Origin: Cyanobacteria bacterium M_surface_10_m2_179
GTDB taxonomy: Bacteria; Cyanobacteriota; Cyanobacteriia; PCC-6307; Cyanobiaceae
Assembly: GCA_016882545.1 (NCBI GenBank)
Contig: VGPW01000004.1
Location: 1 to 54,810, forward strand
Reading direction: 5' to 3'
Length of the DNA stretch: 54,810 bases
The stretch's first letter is position 1; every line of letters starts with the position of its first letter. The notes beneath the pieces are model-generated. The model worked only from the letters and a program-made list of their open reading frames with translations, ran no database searches and had not been told where the DNA came from. A program made the translations under genes and the position numbers. Below, one piece after another: positions 32,866-42,433 of the stretch.

Positions 32866-33726
32866 ATGCCGCCACGCACCAGCACCAACGCTCGAGGGCT
32901 GCTGCTCAGCCTGGGAGCCGTGGCCCTGGTGGGCGGCGCCCTGGCTGGAAGCTGGTGGCTGGGGGTTCAGAGCCGCAGCGGCGAGGCCAATCGCTCACGC
33001 ACGGCGGTGGAACGCCAGGCCGATCAGCTGCAAGAGCAGCTGGCCAACGGCAGCGCCAGTGAAGCAGAACAGCAGCGGCTGGTGCTGCTGCTGCTGGTGC
33101 TGGGCGAGCAGCAGGAGGCCACCACGCTGCTGGAGCAGCTGGCGGATCAGCAACCGCAGCGCTGGCAACTGCGCCTGCTGCTGGCGGAGCTGCACCGCAG
33201 CACCAACAACCGCACCGCAGCCGAACGGGAGCTGCGGCAGCTGCTCAACCTGCGGCCCGACCGCATCGAAGCGCTGCAATTGAGCACCCTGCTGCAGTTC
33301 GAGCAGGGGCGTGGCGGCCAGGCCCAGAACCAGCTGAAGGCGCTGATTGCCAAAGGCAGCAAGCCCAGCCTCCAACCCCAGGTGTTGCCGATCGGGCTGC
33401 TGCTGGGGGATCTGCAGCAGCGGATGGGCCAGCAGCGCGAGGCGATCACTACCTACAGCCAGCTGGCCAGCGACTTCCCCCGGGATCCACGACCGATGCT
33501 GGCGTTGGCGCTGCTGCGCCAGGAGCTGGGCGATACCCGTGGAGCCCAGGAGGCCTTAGCCCAGGCCCGCAGCCGTCAATCGGGTCAGAGCAGCAACAGC
33601 CGTCTCGATCAGGTGGCCGCCAGCTGGGGGATCAGCAGCCTCCGCCAAAGCGCCCTTAAGGCGCCTTCACCTGCGACGACGCCGACGGCGCCCCAGCCAC
33701 CGGAGCCTGAGCGTCCAACGCCTTGA
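32866..33726 (+). CDS. Membrane-anchored TPR-type protein
   Basis: A 286-residue protein. One N-terminal membrane helix (LLLSLGAVALVGGALAG), a coiled stretch, then helical pairs of TPR character: EQQEATTLLEQLADQQPQRW, TAAERELRQLLNLRPDRIEA and AITTYSQLASDFPRDPRPML. The C-terminus is Pro-rich. Such proteins scaffold partners in the periplasm or thylakoid. The end overlaps the convergent secreted-protein gene by 71 bases. Confidence 0.75.
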   Translation: MPPRTSTNARGLLLSLGAVALVGGALAGSWWLGVQSRSGEANRSRTAVERQADQLQEQLANGSASEAEQQRLVLLLLVLGEQQEATTLLEQLADQQPQRWQLRLLLAELHRSTNNRTAAERELRQLLNLRPDRIEALQLSTLLQFEQGRGGQAQNQLKALIAKGSKPSLQPQVLPIGLLLGDLQQRMGQQREAITTYSQLASDFPRDPRPMLALALLRQELGDTRGAQEALAQARSRQSGQSSNSRLDQVAASWGISSLRQSALKAPSPATTPTAPQPPEPERPTP

Positions 33727-34009
33727 GCGCCGCATCCACGGCATCACCAGGAGGCGTGGCGTCATCCATCGCGGTGCCCTTGCGGATCTTGTTCATCAGA
33801 TCGATCGGGTTGGTGGAATCCAGCACCGATCCAGCCTTCGAGCTGCCGTTGCTGCCGGAGGGGCCGTAGTCGTAGATCTGTTTTTCCTGGGTGGACATGC
33901 CCCAGGAGTTGTAATCAGCGCGGGCAGCCTCAGCGCCGAACGCCCCAGCCAGCAGCAGCAGACCGCCGCCGAGTGCTGCAGCAACACGAATCGTGCACGG
34001 GCGTTCCAT
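33656..34009 (-). CDS. Small secreted protein of unknown function
   Basis: A 117-residue product with a signal peptide (ALGGGLLLLAGAFGAEAARA) and a mature start ADYNSWGMSTQEKQIYDYGP that looks like a conserved cyanobacterial motif. The rest is Ser/Gly/Ala rich with NPIDLMNKIRKGTAM. A location in the periplasm or lumen is likely. Function unknown. The gene is convergent with and overlaps the TPR gene. Confidence 0.7.
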   Translation of the reverse strand: MERPCTIRVAAALGGGLLLLAGAFGAEAARADYNSWGMSTQEKQIYDYGPSGSNGSSKAGSVLDSTNPIDLMNKIRKGTAMDDATPPGDAVDAALKALDAQAPVAGAPSASSQVKAP

Positions 34010-34114
34010 GCCTGACACCACAATCTCCTGGCGTTGATCGTAGGAGCCCTTCAAAGCGTTGGGCATGGCCAGAGGTGCGGGAAGCTGGTGCCCGTTTGGC
34101 CCGGGTGGCTCAGC

Positions 34115-34942
34115 ATGCGCATCGCCAGCTGGAACGTGAACTCCGTGCGCACGCGCCTGGATCAGGTGCTGGCCTGGCTCGAGCGCGAACAGCCCGAGGT
34201 GCTGTGCCTGCAGGAAACCAAGGTGGCCGATGAGCTGTTTCCCCATGCCGCCTTCGAGCAGCTGGGCTACAGCTGTGCGATCAGCGGCCAGAAGGCCTAC
34301 AACGGCGTGGCTCTGATCAGCCGTCTACCGATGGACGATGTGCAGATCGGCTTCCCGGCGCTGCTGCCGGACGATCCCGAAGCGGGTCCGTTGAGTGAGC
34401 AGAAGCGGGTGATCAGCGCCCTGATCGAGGGAGTGCGGGTGCTGAATCTCTATGTGCCCAATGGCAGTGCCCTGAGCAGCGACAAATACCCCTACAAACT
34501 GCAGTGGCTGGCCTGCCTGCAGCGCTACCTCGCCGTTCAGGAGCAGCAGGGCGATCCGCTCTGCATGGTGGGCGACTTCAACATCGGCCCGGAGGCGGGG
34601 GATCTGCATGATCCAGAACGCCTCAGCGGCGGGATCATGGCCAGCGAAGCTGAACGCACGGCGCTGCAGGCGGCGCTGGCGGGTCGCCTCAGCGATGCCT
34701 TCCGGCTGTTTGAAGCCGGCAGCGGCCACTGGAGCTGGTGGGACTACCGCAGCGGTGCCTGGGATCGCGACCAGGGCTGGCGGATCGACCACATCTATCT
34801 ATCGGAGGATCTGGTGGAGTGCGCCACCGGCTGCGTGATCGACAAAGCCCCACGCGGCAATGTCCAACCCAGCGACCATGCGCCAGTGGTGGTGAATCTG
34901 GCCTGGCCGCCAGCCGAAGACGAGGACGACGACTGGAGCTGA
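34115..34942 (+). CDS. xth: Exodeoxyribonuclease III
   Basis: A 275-residue AP endonuclease/3'-5' exonuclease for base-excision repair. All family motifs are in order: MRIASWNVNSVRTRL at the start, VLCLQETKVADE with the metal-binding Glu, LNLYVPNG, VGDFNIGPE, the catalytic WRIDHIYLS and the terminal SDHAPVVV with the general-base His. Length is normal. The upstream in-frame ATG at 34034 is rejected because MRIASWN is the conserved start. It is convergent with glcD four bases away. Confidence 0.95.
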   Translation: MRIASWNVNSVRTRLDQVLAWLEREQPEVLCLQETKVADELFPHAAFEQLGYSCAISGQKAYNGVALISRLPMDDVQIGFPALLPDDPEAGPLSEQKRVISALIEGVRVLNLYVPNGSALSSDKYPYKLQWLACLQRYLAVQEQQGDPLCMVGDFNIGPEAGDLHDPERLSGGIMASEAERTALQAALAGRLSDAFRLFEAGSGHWSWWDYRSGAWDRDQGWRIDHIYLSEDLVECATGCVIDKAPRGNVQPSDHAPVVVNLAWPPAEDEDDDWS

Positions 34943-34946
34943 CGCT

Positions 34947-36440
34947 TCAGACCACCACCACCTCCGCAGGCAGCTTCACCCCCTCGGCCCGCAGTTCCAC
35001 CTGCCGCCGCAGCGATTCGCCGCAGCTGGTGGGAGTGGGGAAGAGCTTGCCGGGATTGGCCAGGCCCTGGGGATCGAAGGCCTTGCGCACCAACTGCATG
35101 GTGGCCTGATCGTCGGGGCTGAACATCCAATCCATGTAGCAGCGTTTATCGCTGCCCACGCCGTGCTCGCCGCTGATGCTGCCGCCGGCCTCGATGCAGA
35201 GGCGCAGGATCGCGCCGCCCAGGGCCTTCACCCGCTCATTCACACCCTCTTCACCGGCGCGATAGAGGATCAGGGGGTGGAGATTGCCGTCGCCGGCATG
35301 AAACACGTTGGCCACCGCCAGGCCGTGCTCAGCACTGAGCCGATCGATGGCCGCCAGCACCCCGGGCAGGGCGGTGCGCGGCACCACGCCGTCCTGCAGG
35401 TAGTAGCTGGGGAACTGGCGGCCCAGCGCTGAAATCGCACTCTTGCGGCCCTTCCAGAGCCGCGCCCGGGCCTCCTCGCTCCAGGCCTCCCGCACCGCCC
35501 CGGCGCCGGCCTCCAGGCAGAGGCGACTGGCGATCTCCACCGATTCCTTCACCTCGAGGGCATGGCCGTCGAGCTCGATCAGCAGCACCGCCGCGGCCTC
35601 ACGCGGATATTCATCCACCCCGAAGTAGTCATCCACGGCCTGGATGCAGGGGTTGTCCATCATTTCCATGCCCGCCGGCAGCACGCCGGCACCGGTGATC
35701 AGGCGCACCGCCTCACCGGCCGCCTCCATCGAGGCGAAATCGGCCAGCAGCACCGCCACTGTTTCCGGGGTTCGCAGCAGCCGCAGGGTGATCGCCGTGG
35801 CAATGCCGAGGGTGCCCTCGCTGCCGATAAACACACCGCGCAGATCGAGGCTGCCCATCTCCGGCAGACCGCCACCGAGGGTGGTGATCGACCCATCAGG
35901 CAGCACCACCTCCATCGCCAGCACGTGGTTGCTGGTGACGCCGTATTTGAGGCAGTGCACGCCACCGGAGTTTTCGGCGACGTTGCCGCCGATGCTGCAG
36001 GCCACCTGGCTGGAGGGATCGGGGGCGTAGTAGAAGCCATCGCCCGCCACGGCACGGGTGACCCAGCTGTTGATCACCCCCGGCTCCACCGTGATCCGCT
36101 CATTGGCCAGATCCACCTCCAACACGCGCCGCATGCGGCTGGTGGCGATCACCAGGGCCGGCTGCTCCGCCAGCGCGCCCCCGGAGAGGCCCGTGCCGCT
36201 GCCGCGGGCGATGAACGGCACATCCAGCTCGGCGCACAGGGTCACCACCGCAGCCACCTGCTCCGTGCTCTCCGGCAGCACCACCAACGGCGGTTGGTGG
36301 CGGTTCAAGGTGAGGCCGTCGCAGTCGTAGGCCAGCAACTCCTGACGCTTGGCCACCACGGCGCGGGCGGGCAGCAGAGCCCTGAGGCGGCGTTCCAGCA
36401 AGGCCCAGTCAGGCGTCACAGGCTTGGGCAGCGGTGGCAA
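34947..36440 (-). CDS. glcD: FAD-linked glycolate/lactate oxidase subunit GlcD
   Basis: A 497-residue flavoprotein. The FAD-binding PCMH part shows PFIARGSGTGLSGGA near residue 80 and SIGGNVAENSGGVHCLKYG near 150. The C-terminal cap has FHAGDGNLHPLILYR and SGEHGVGSDKRCYM, typical of GlcD. It oxidises glycolate to glyoxylate in photorespiratory metabolism, or D-lactate. GlcE/GlcF partners are not adjacent. Start is TTG at 36440; a far-upstream ATG would overlap hemL and is rejected. Confidence 0.92.
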   Translation of the reverse strand: MPPLPKPVTPDWALLERRLRALLPARAVVAKRQELLAYDCDGLTLNRHQPPLVVLPESTEQVAAVVTLCAELDVPFIARGSGTGLSGGALAEQPALVIATSRMRRVLEVDLANERITVEPGVINSWVTRAVAGDGFYYAPDPSSQVACSIGGNVAENSGGVHCLKYGVTSNHVLAMEVVLPDGSITTLGGGLPEMGSLDLRGVFIGSEGTLGIATAITLRLLRTPETVAVLLADFASMEAAGEAVRLITGAGVLPAGMEMMDNPCIQAVDDYFGVDEYPREAAAVLLIELDGHALEVKESVEIASRLCLEAGAGAVREAWSEEARARLWKGRKSAISALGRQFPSYYLQDGVVPRTALPGVLAAIDRLSAEHGLAVANVFHAGDGNLHPLILYRAGEEGVNERVKALGGAILRLCIEAGGSISGEHGVGSDKRCYMDWMFSPDDQATMQLVRKAFDPQGLANPGKLFPTPTSCGESLRRQVELRAEGVKLPAEVVVV

Positions 36441-36527
36441 GACCTTAACGAGACCACCGCCACTCGACTCACAGGCCGGTGATTGCGTAAGGATGGTGCG
36501 CTGAAGTTCCCGTCTGCGGATTCCGTT

Positions 36528-37844
36528 TTGACCTCGGCACCTGTTTCGGCTCCCGTGCACAACACCACCCTGTCCCAGGAACTGTTCGGTGCCGCGCAGA
36601 CGTTGATGCCCGGTGGCGTGAGCTCACCGGTGCGCGCCTTCCGCTCCGTGGGCGGGCAGCCGATCGTGTTCGACCGCGTTAAGGGCGCCTACGCCTGGGA
36701 CGTGGACGGCAACCGCTACATCGATTACATCGGCAGCTGGGGCCCGGCCATCTGCGGCCACGCCCACCCCGAGGTGATCGCCGCCCTGCACGCCGCCCTC
36801 GACAAGGGCACCAGCTTCGGCGCCCCCTGCGCCCTGGCACACACCCTGCCGGAGATGGTGATCGACGCGGTGCCGTCGGTGGAGATGGTGCGCTTCGTGA
36901 ACAGCGGCACCGAGGCCTGCATGTCGGTGTTGCGCCTGATGCGCGCCTTCACCGGCCGCGAAAAGATCATCAAGTTCGAGGGCTGCTATCACGGCCACGC
37001 GGACATGTTCCTGGTGAAGGCCGGCTCCGGTGTGGCCACCCTCGGACTGCCCGACTCCCCGGGTGTGCCGCGCACCACGGCAGCCAGCACCCTCACCGCT
37101 CCCTACAACGACCTGGAAGCGGTGAAGCAGCTCTTCGCCGAGAACCCCGGTGAAATCGCTGGCGTGATCCTCGAGCCCGTGGTGGGCAACGCCGGCTTCA
37201 TCACCCCCGAACCCGGCTTCCTCGAGGGCATCCGCGAGCTCACCAAAGAGAACGGTGCGCTGCTGGTGTTCGACGAGGTGATGACCGGCTTCCGCATCAG
37301 CTACGGCGGTGCCCAGGCCAAGTTCGGCATCACCCCCGACCTCACTACCATGGGCAAGGTGATCGGCGGCGGTCTGCCCGTGGGCGCCTACGGCGGCCGC
37401 GCCGACATCATGAGCATGGTGGCCCCCGCCGGCCCGATGTATCAGGCCGGCACCCTCAGCGGCAACCCGCTGGCAATGACCGCCGGCATCAAAACCCTGG
37501 AGCTGCTCAAGCAGCCCGGCAGCTACGACCGCCTCGAGGCGATCACCAAGCGCCTAGTTACCGGAATCCTGGATGGGGCCCGCAGCGCCGGCCTGCCGAT
37601 CACCGGTGGCTCGATCAGCGCCATGTTCGGCTTCTTCCTCTGCGAAGGCCCCGTGCGCAACTTCGAAGAGGCCAAGGCGGCCGACACCGTGCGCTTCGGC
37701 AAGCTGCACCGCGCCATGCTTGAGCGCGGCATCTACCTCGCCCCCAGCGCCTTCGAGGCCGGCTTCACCTCTCTGGCCCACAGCGACGAGGACATCGACG
37801 CCACCATCGCCGCCTTCCGCGAATGCTTCGCAGCGGTGGCCTGA
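36528..37844 (+). CDS. hemL: Glutamate-1-semialdehyde 2,1-aminomutase
   Basis: A 438-residue PLP enzyme making 5-aminolevulinate for tetrapyrroles (haem, chlorophyll, phycobilins). Key parts: [20 protein letters not shown] near residue 30, the phosphate-binding [28 protein letters not shown], the PLP Asp in [12 protein letters not shown] and the Schiff-base Lys in [13 protein letters not shown]. Several non-ATG starts are possible; TTG at 36528 gives the family's usual length. The frame is open 45 bases further upstream. It is divergent from glcD and overlaps the livK-like gene by 22 bases. Confidence 0.95.
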   Translation: MTSAPVSAPVHNTTLSQELFGAAQTLMPGGVSSPVRAFRSVGGQPIVFDRVKGAYAWDVDGNRYIDYIGSWGPAICGHAHPEVIAALHAALDKGTSFGAPCALAHTLPEMVIDAVPSVEMVRFVNSGTEACMSVLRLMRAFTGREKIIKFEGCYHGHADMFLVKAGSGVATLGLPDSPGVPRTTAASTLTAPYNDLEAVKQLFAENPGEIAGVILEPVVGNAGFITPEPGFLEGIRELTKENGALLVFDEVMTGFRISYGGAQAKFGITPDLTTMGKVIGGGLPVGAYGGRADIMSMVAPAGPMYQAGTLSGNPLAMTAGIKTLELLKQPGSYDRLEAITKRLVTGILDGARSAGLPITGGSISAMFGFFLCEGPVRNFEEAKAADTVRFGKLHRAMLERGIYLAPSAFEAGFTSLAHSDEDIDATIAAFRECFAAVA

Positions 37845-39091
37845 GCCCAACCGATCCACTTGCAGCCAGACGTCGCGGTAGCGCCCGTCTGGCCACGGCC
37901 CTCGCCGGTGCCTTAGCGCTACTGGCGTACCTGAGCCGCAGCAGCGATCCCGCCGCCCAACCCGTGCGCCAAAGAGGGCCGCTCCCGCTCGGGGCCGCCC
38001 TGGCACTCACGGGCAACGCCAACCTCTACGGCCAGGATCAGCGCATGGGCATCAGCCTGGCGCAGGGCTGGCTGCACAACAGGCCGCACCACCGCGCGGT
38101 GGAGCTTCAACTCGAAGACGGCGCCTCCGATGAGCCCAGCGCTATCGCCGCCTTCAACCTGCTGATCCGGCGGGGGGTGATTGCCCTGATCGGCCCCACC
38201 CTGTCGCAACAGGCCTTCGCCGCCGATCCGATCGCTCAGCGCCGGGGCGTTCCGGTAGTGGCCGCCTCCAACACCGCCAAGGGCATTCCCCAGATCGGTG
38301 CTTTCATCAGCCGCGTGTCAGCCCAGAGCTCGGTGATCGCACCGCTCTCGATTGATGAGGCGCTGCGCCGCGAACCCGGCACCCGCCGCGTGGCGGTGTT
38401 TTTCGCCCAGGACGACGCCTACAGCACCGCTGAAACCGCCATCTTCCAGAAGGTGCTGGCGGCCCGAGGCCTCACACCCGTGAGCATCCAGCGCACCCAG
38501 CTCGCCGACAACGACTTCCAGAACCCGATCACCGCGGCCCTGCAGCAACGGCCGCAACTGGTGGTGATCTCGGCCCAGGCCGTGGATGGCGGCAACCTGA
38601 TCCGGCAGCTGCGGGAGCTGGGGTATCGCGGCCAGATCGTGGTGGGCAACGGCCTCAACACGCCCAACATCTATCCGATCTGTCAGCGCTGGTGCGATGG
38701 CGTGCTGATCGCCCAGGCCTACAGCCCCGAACTCAACACGCCGATCAACCGCAGCTTCCGGAGCCTGTTCGCCGAGGCCAACAACGGCCGTGTGCCCGGC
38801 CAGATCGCCGCCCAGGCCTGGACCGCCTATCAGGTGCTGTTTGAAGCGATCCAGCGGCTGCAGGCGCGGGGCGGGTTCAGCGGTGTGACGCTGGCTGAAG
38901 CGCGGTGGCGGCTCCTGCAGGAATTGCTGAGCGGCCGCTACAACACACCTCTCGGTCCGATTCACTTCCGCGCCGACGGTGAAGTGGTGCAGGGCCGTTT
39001 TTATGTGGCCCAGGTGCGCATGGATGGAACCGGGCGCAACGGCCGCTTCACCCTGGTGCGCGAACGGGAGCTGCCGGAGGCCAAGCCGTGA
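37823..39091 (+). CDS. Branched-chain amino-acid ABC transporter substrate-binding protein
   Basis: A 422-residue periplasmic-binding protein of the LivK/UrtA type. An N-terminal anchor ([15 protein letters not shown]) precedes [17 protein letters not shown] and [20 protein letters not shown], hallmarks of the Peripla_BP_6 fold. It captures amino acids or amides for the permeases that follow. The start overlaps the end of hemL; a short overlap of this kind is common. Substrate is not certain: urea-type UrtA features were not seen. Confidence 0.85.
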   Translation: MLRSGGLSPTDPLAARRRGSARLATALAGALALLAYLSRSSDPAAQPVRQRGPLPLGAALALTGNANLYGQDQRMGISLAQGWLHNRPHHRAVELQLEDGASDEPSAIAAFNLLIRRGVIALIGPTLSQQAFAADPIAQRRGVPVVAASNTAKGIPQIGAFISRVSAQSSVIAPLSIDEALRREPGTRRVAVFFAQDDAYSTAETAIFQKVLAARGLTPVSIQRTQLADNDFQNPITAALQQRPQLVVISAQAVDGGNLIRQLRELGYRGQIVVGNGLNTPNIYPICQRWCDGVLIAQAYSPELNTPINRSFRSLFAEANNGRVPGQIAAQAWTAYQVLFEAIQRLQARGGFSGVTLAEARWRLLQELLSGRYNTPLGPIHFRADGEVVQGRFYVAQVRMDGTGRNGRFTLVRERELPEAKP

Positions 39092-40029
39092 TCGAAGCCC
39101 TGCTGCAAACCCTGTTGAACGGCGCCGCCAGCGGCGGGGTGTATGCCCTGGTGGCCCTCGGCTACACGCTGATCTTCTCGGTGCTGGGGGTGATCAACTT
39201 CGCCCAGGGCGCCCTGTTCAGCCTCGGGGGCTACCTCACCTATCTCTTCTTGGGAGGAAAGATCGGCGTGAATGGAGCGCTGCCGGGCTGGGGGCTACCG
39301 GTGGGGTTGCCGTTCTGGCTGGCGCTGCTGGTGGCCGCCCTGGGCTCTGGAGCCGTGGGGCTGCTGGTGGAGCGGATCGCCTTCGCACCCCTGCGCCGCC
39401 GCGGTGCCGAACCGCTGCTGTCGCTGATCACCAGCCTCGGTGCCGGCGTGGTGCTGGTGAACCTGCTGCAACTACTAATGGGCGCCGAGGGCTATGCCTT
39501 CCCCCAGGGCGCAGCCGGCCTGGCCCACCTGCCGGAATCGCTGCTGATCGGCGGCGCCCGCATCCGCACCATTCAGGTGTTGTTGCTGGCGATCTCCGCA
39601 CTTGCCGTGGCGGGGCTCAGCCTCTGGCTGGAGAACAGCCGCAGCGGCAAGGCGATGCGCGCCGTGGCGGAAGACGCCACCACCGCCACCCTGCTGGGGA
39701 TCAACAGCGTGGCCGTGGTGCGCCTGGCCTTCCTGCTGAGCGGCATGCTCGCCGGCCTCGGCGGCGGCCTGATCGGCATGAGCGTGAGCCTGGCGGGCCC
39801 CTACTTCGGCATCAGCTATGGCCTCAAGGGCCTGGCGGTGCTGGTGCTTGGCGGTCTGGGCAGCGTGCCCGGCGCGATTGTGGGGGGCCTGGTGATGGGG
39901 CTGGCGGAGGCCCTGATTCCGGCGGAGGCATCCGGTTGGCGGGATGCCCTGGCCTTCGCGATCCTGTTCGCCGTGCTGGTGCTGCGTCCCAGTGGCCTGC
40001 TGGGCCGCCGCCAGCTGGAGAAGGTTTGA
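39088..40029 (+). CDS. livH: Branched-chain amino-acid ABC permease LivH
   Basis: A 313-residue membrane protein with about eight helices. It opens LLNGAASGGVYALVALGYTL and has FSVLGVINFAQGALFSLGGY, both signature for LivH. The cytoplasmic coupling loop includes EDATTATLLGINSVAVVRLA. The start is GTG, overlapping the binding-protein stop by four bases, so the operon is translationally coupled. Confidence 0.92.
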   Translation: MIEALLQTLLNGAASGGVYALVALGYTLIFSVLGVINFAQGALFSLGGYLTYLFLGGKIGVNGALPGWGLPVGLPFWLALLVAALGSGAVGLLVERIAFAPLRRRGAEPLLSLITSLGAGVVLVNLLQLLMGAEGYAFPQGAAGLAHLPESLLIGGARIRTIQVLLLAISALAVAGLSLWLENSRSGKAMRAVAEDATTATLLGINSVAVVRLAFLLSGMLAGLGGGLIGMSVSLAGPYFGISYGLKGLAVLVLGGLGSVPGAIVGGLVMGLAEALIPAEASGWRDALAFAILFAVLVLRPSGLLGRRQLEKV

Positions 40030-40047
40030 GGTGAGGGGGGAGACGCT

Positions 40048-40911
40048 GTGATCGACAACGGCCTGCTGGTGCAGATGATCCTCGGGGCCTTGCTGGGGCT
40101 GTCGGTGTATCTGCCGATGGCGGCGGGTCAGCTGTCGCTGGCCACCCCCGCCTTCTACGCCGTGGGCGGCACCCTGGCGGCGCTGCTCTCCACCCAGGGC
40201 GACACCCCAAGCGCGATCAGCCTCGGGGCGGTGCTGGGGGAAATGCTGCTGGCCGCAGGCCTCACCGCAGCGCTGGCACTGCTGGTGGGGCTGCCGGTGC
40301 TGCGGCTGCGGGGGATCTATCTGGCGATCTCCACCATCGCGCTGGTGGAGATCGTGCGGGTGGCCATCCTCAACCTCCCCTTCACCGGAGGCGCCACCGG
40401 CATCTTCGGGATCCCCCAACCCTTCCAGCAGCCCTTGGGCTACGTGCTGTTCAGCGGCAGCCTGTTGGCGTTAGCCGGCTGGCTCTGCCAGCGCCTGGAA
40501 GCCAGCCGCCTGGGGCGTTCCATGGCCGCCATCCGCGACGACGAACTCGCCAGCCGCTGCATGGGTATCCACACCACCCGGGTGAAACTCACCGCCTTTG
40601 TGGCCAGCGCCATGCTGGCGGGCGTCACCGGCGTGGTCGCCGCCCACTACCTCAACACCTGGAACGCCCGCCAGGGCAGCTTCGATGTGGCGATCACCAC
40701 CCTCGCCTTCGTGATCCTGGGAGGGTCGCGCAGCTGGCTGGGGCCTGTGATCGGCGGCCTGTTGCTCACCGCCCTGCCGGAACTGCTGCGGCCGGTGGGC
40801 GATCTGCGGCTGGTGCTGTTTGGCCTGGTGATCCTGCTGGGGCCGGTGTTCTTCCCCCAGGGGCTGATTACCCCGGCTCTGCTGGAGCGGCTGGGGAGGT
40901 GGAAGCCATGA
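40048..40911 (+). CDS. livM: Branched-chain amino-acid ABC permease LivM
   Basis: A 287-residue permease with the LivM signature GLPVLRLRGIYLAISTIALVE near residue 95 and the coupling loop AIRDDELASRCMGIHTTRVK near 165. FVILGGSRSWLGPVIGGLLL closes the core. It pairs with LivH to form the channel. Starts at GTG 18 bases after livH and overlaps livG by four bases. Confidence 0.92.
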   Translation: MIDNGLLVQMILGALLGLSVYLPMAAGQLSLATPAFYAVGGTLAALLSTQGDTPSAISLGAVLGEMLLAAGLTAALALLVGLPVLRLRGIYLAISTIALVEIVRVAILNLPFTGGATGIFGIPQPFQQPLGYVLFSGSLLALAGWLCQRLEASRLGRSMAAIRDDELASRCMGIHTTRVKLTAFVASAMLAGVTGVVAAHYLNTWNARQGSFDVAITTLAFVILGGSRSWLGPVIGGLLLTALPELLRPVGDLRLVLFGLVILLGPVFFPQGLITPALLERLGRWKP

Positions 40912-41693
40912 ACAATCCATCCAGCGGAGCGCCCCTGCTTGAGCTGCGCCAGATCAGCCGTCGGTTCGGGGGCTTGCAGGCGCTGAGCGAGGTGAGCTTC
41001 CAGGTGGAGGCGGGCGAGATCTTCGGCCTGATTGGCCCCAACGGCGCCGGCAAAACCACCCTGTTCAACCTGCTCTCGGGCGTCACCCCAGCCTCCAGCG
41101 GCAGCATCCACTGGCGCGGCCAGAGCCTGCAAGGCCTGAGCCCCGACCGCCACAACCGCCTCGGCATCGCCCGCACCTTTCAAAACCTGCGGCTGTTCAA
41201 CGGGCTGAGCGTGCTCGAGAACGTGCTGTTGGCGCTGCATCGCCAGCCCCAGGGCCATGGGCTCGATGCGCTGTTCAACAGCCCGCGCTTCCGCCGCCGC
41301 CAGCACGAGCTTCAGCAGCGGGCCCTGCACCTGCTCGACGAGCTGGGGCTGGCGGATCAGGCCGATCGCCAGGCCGGCGGCCTGGCCTACGGCGATCGCC
41401 GCCGACTGGAAATCGCCCGAGCCCTGGCCACCGCACCGGCGCTGCTGCTGCTGGATGAACCAGCCGCGGGCATGAATCCCCGCGAGAAGGAACAGCTGTG
41501 TGAGCTGCTGGCGCAATTGCGCCAACGCCATCAACTCACGCTGGTGGTGATCGAACACCACGTGCCCCTGTTGATGCAGCTCTGCCAGCGCCTGGCCGTG
41601 TTGGATTTCGGGCGACTGATCGCCCTCGGCACACCCGAGCAGATCCAGGCGGATCCACGCGTGATCGAGGCCTACCTCGGGGGTAGCCGATGA
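40908..41693 (+). CDS. livG: Branched-chain amino-acid ABC ATP-binding protein LivG
   Basis: A 261-residue ATPase. Walker A GPNGAGKTT near residue 40, LivG-specific IARTFQNLRLFNGLSVLENV near 85, a signature of LAYGDRRRLEIARAL (the LivG variant of LSGGQ), Walker B LLLLDEPAAGMNP and the switch His in EHHVPLLM. ATG at 40908 is used because it overlaps the livM stop. Confidence 0.93.
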   Translation: MNNPSSGAPLLELRQISRRFGGLQALSEVSFQVEAGEIFGLIGPNGAGKTTLFNLLSGVTPASSGSIHWRGQSLQGLSPDRHNRLGIARTFQNLRLFNGLSVLENVLLALHRQPQGHGLDALFNSPRFRRRQHELQQRALHLLDELGLADQADRQAGGLAYGDRRRLEIARALATAPALLLLDEPAAGMNPREKEQLCELLAQLRQRHQLTLVVIEHHVPLLMQLCQRLAVLDFGRLIALGTPEQIQADPRVIEAYLGGSR

Positions 41694-42433
41694 GCAGCCG
41701 CATCGCGCCGCAGGCCGCAACCCAGCCCCTGCTGCAGATCGAGCGGCTGCAGGTGCACTACGGCAGCGTGCAGGCCCTGGCGGGGGTGTCGCTGCAGGTG
41801 CACCGAGGGGAACTGGTCACGCTGCTCGGCTCCAACGGCGCCGGCAAAAGCACCACCCTGCGGGCAATCTCGCGGCTGGAGCCCGCCAGCGGCGGCCGCA
41901 TCCTCTGGCATGGCGCCAACCTCGCGGCGGTGCCGGCCCACCGCACCCTCAAGCTCGGCATCGGCCACTGTCCGGAGGGGCGCCGGCTGCTCAACCGCCA
42001 GAGCGTGGCCTTCAACCTCGAGCTCGGCGCCTATCTGCGCCGCGATCGCGAGGCCATCGCCGCCGATCTGGAGCGGTGCTATGGGCTGTTCCCGCGGCTG
42101 GCGGAGCGGCGTCAGCAGCAAGCGGGAGCCCTCTCCGGCGGTGAGCAGCAGATGCTGGCAATCGCGCGGGCGCTGATGGGGCGGCCGGAGCTGTTGATGC
42201 TGGATGAACCCAGCCTGGGGCTGGCGCCCAAGCTGGTGGCGGAGGTGATGACCGTGCTGGCGGAGCTGCATGCCAACGGCCAGACGATCCTGCTGGTGGA
42301 GCAGAACGCCCAGGCCGCACTGGAGATTGCCGATCGCGGTTATGTGCTCGAGGCCGGCCGCATCCAGCTGCAGGACAACGCCACCGCCCTGCTCCGCAAT
42401 CCCCAACTGAAGGCCGCCTATCTGGGGGGCTGA
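41690..42433 (+). CDS. livF: Branched-chain amino-acid ABC ATP-binding protein LivF
   Basis: A 247-residue ATPase. Walker A GSNGAGKST near residue 46, signature LSGGEQQMLAIARALMGR, Walker B LLMLDEPSLGLAPKL and LVEQNAQAALEIADRGYVLE near the end, all typical of LivF. It completes a five-gene transporter, each gene overlapping or nearly touching the next. Its end overlaps the convergent gamma-glutamyltransferase gene by 16 bases. Confidence 0.93.
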   Translation: MSSRIAPQAATQPLLQIERLQVHYGSVQALAGVSLQVHRGELVTLLGSNGAGKSTTLRAISRLEPASGGRILWHGANLAAVPAHRTLKLGIGHCPEGRRLLNRQSVAFNLELGAYLRRDREAIAADLERCYGLFPRLAERRQQQAGALSGGEQQMLAIARALMGRPELLMLDEPSLGLAPKLVAEVMTVLAELHANGQTILLVEQNAQAALEIADRGYVLEAGRIQLQDNATALLRNPQLKAAYLGG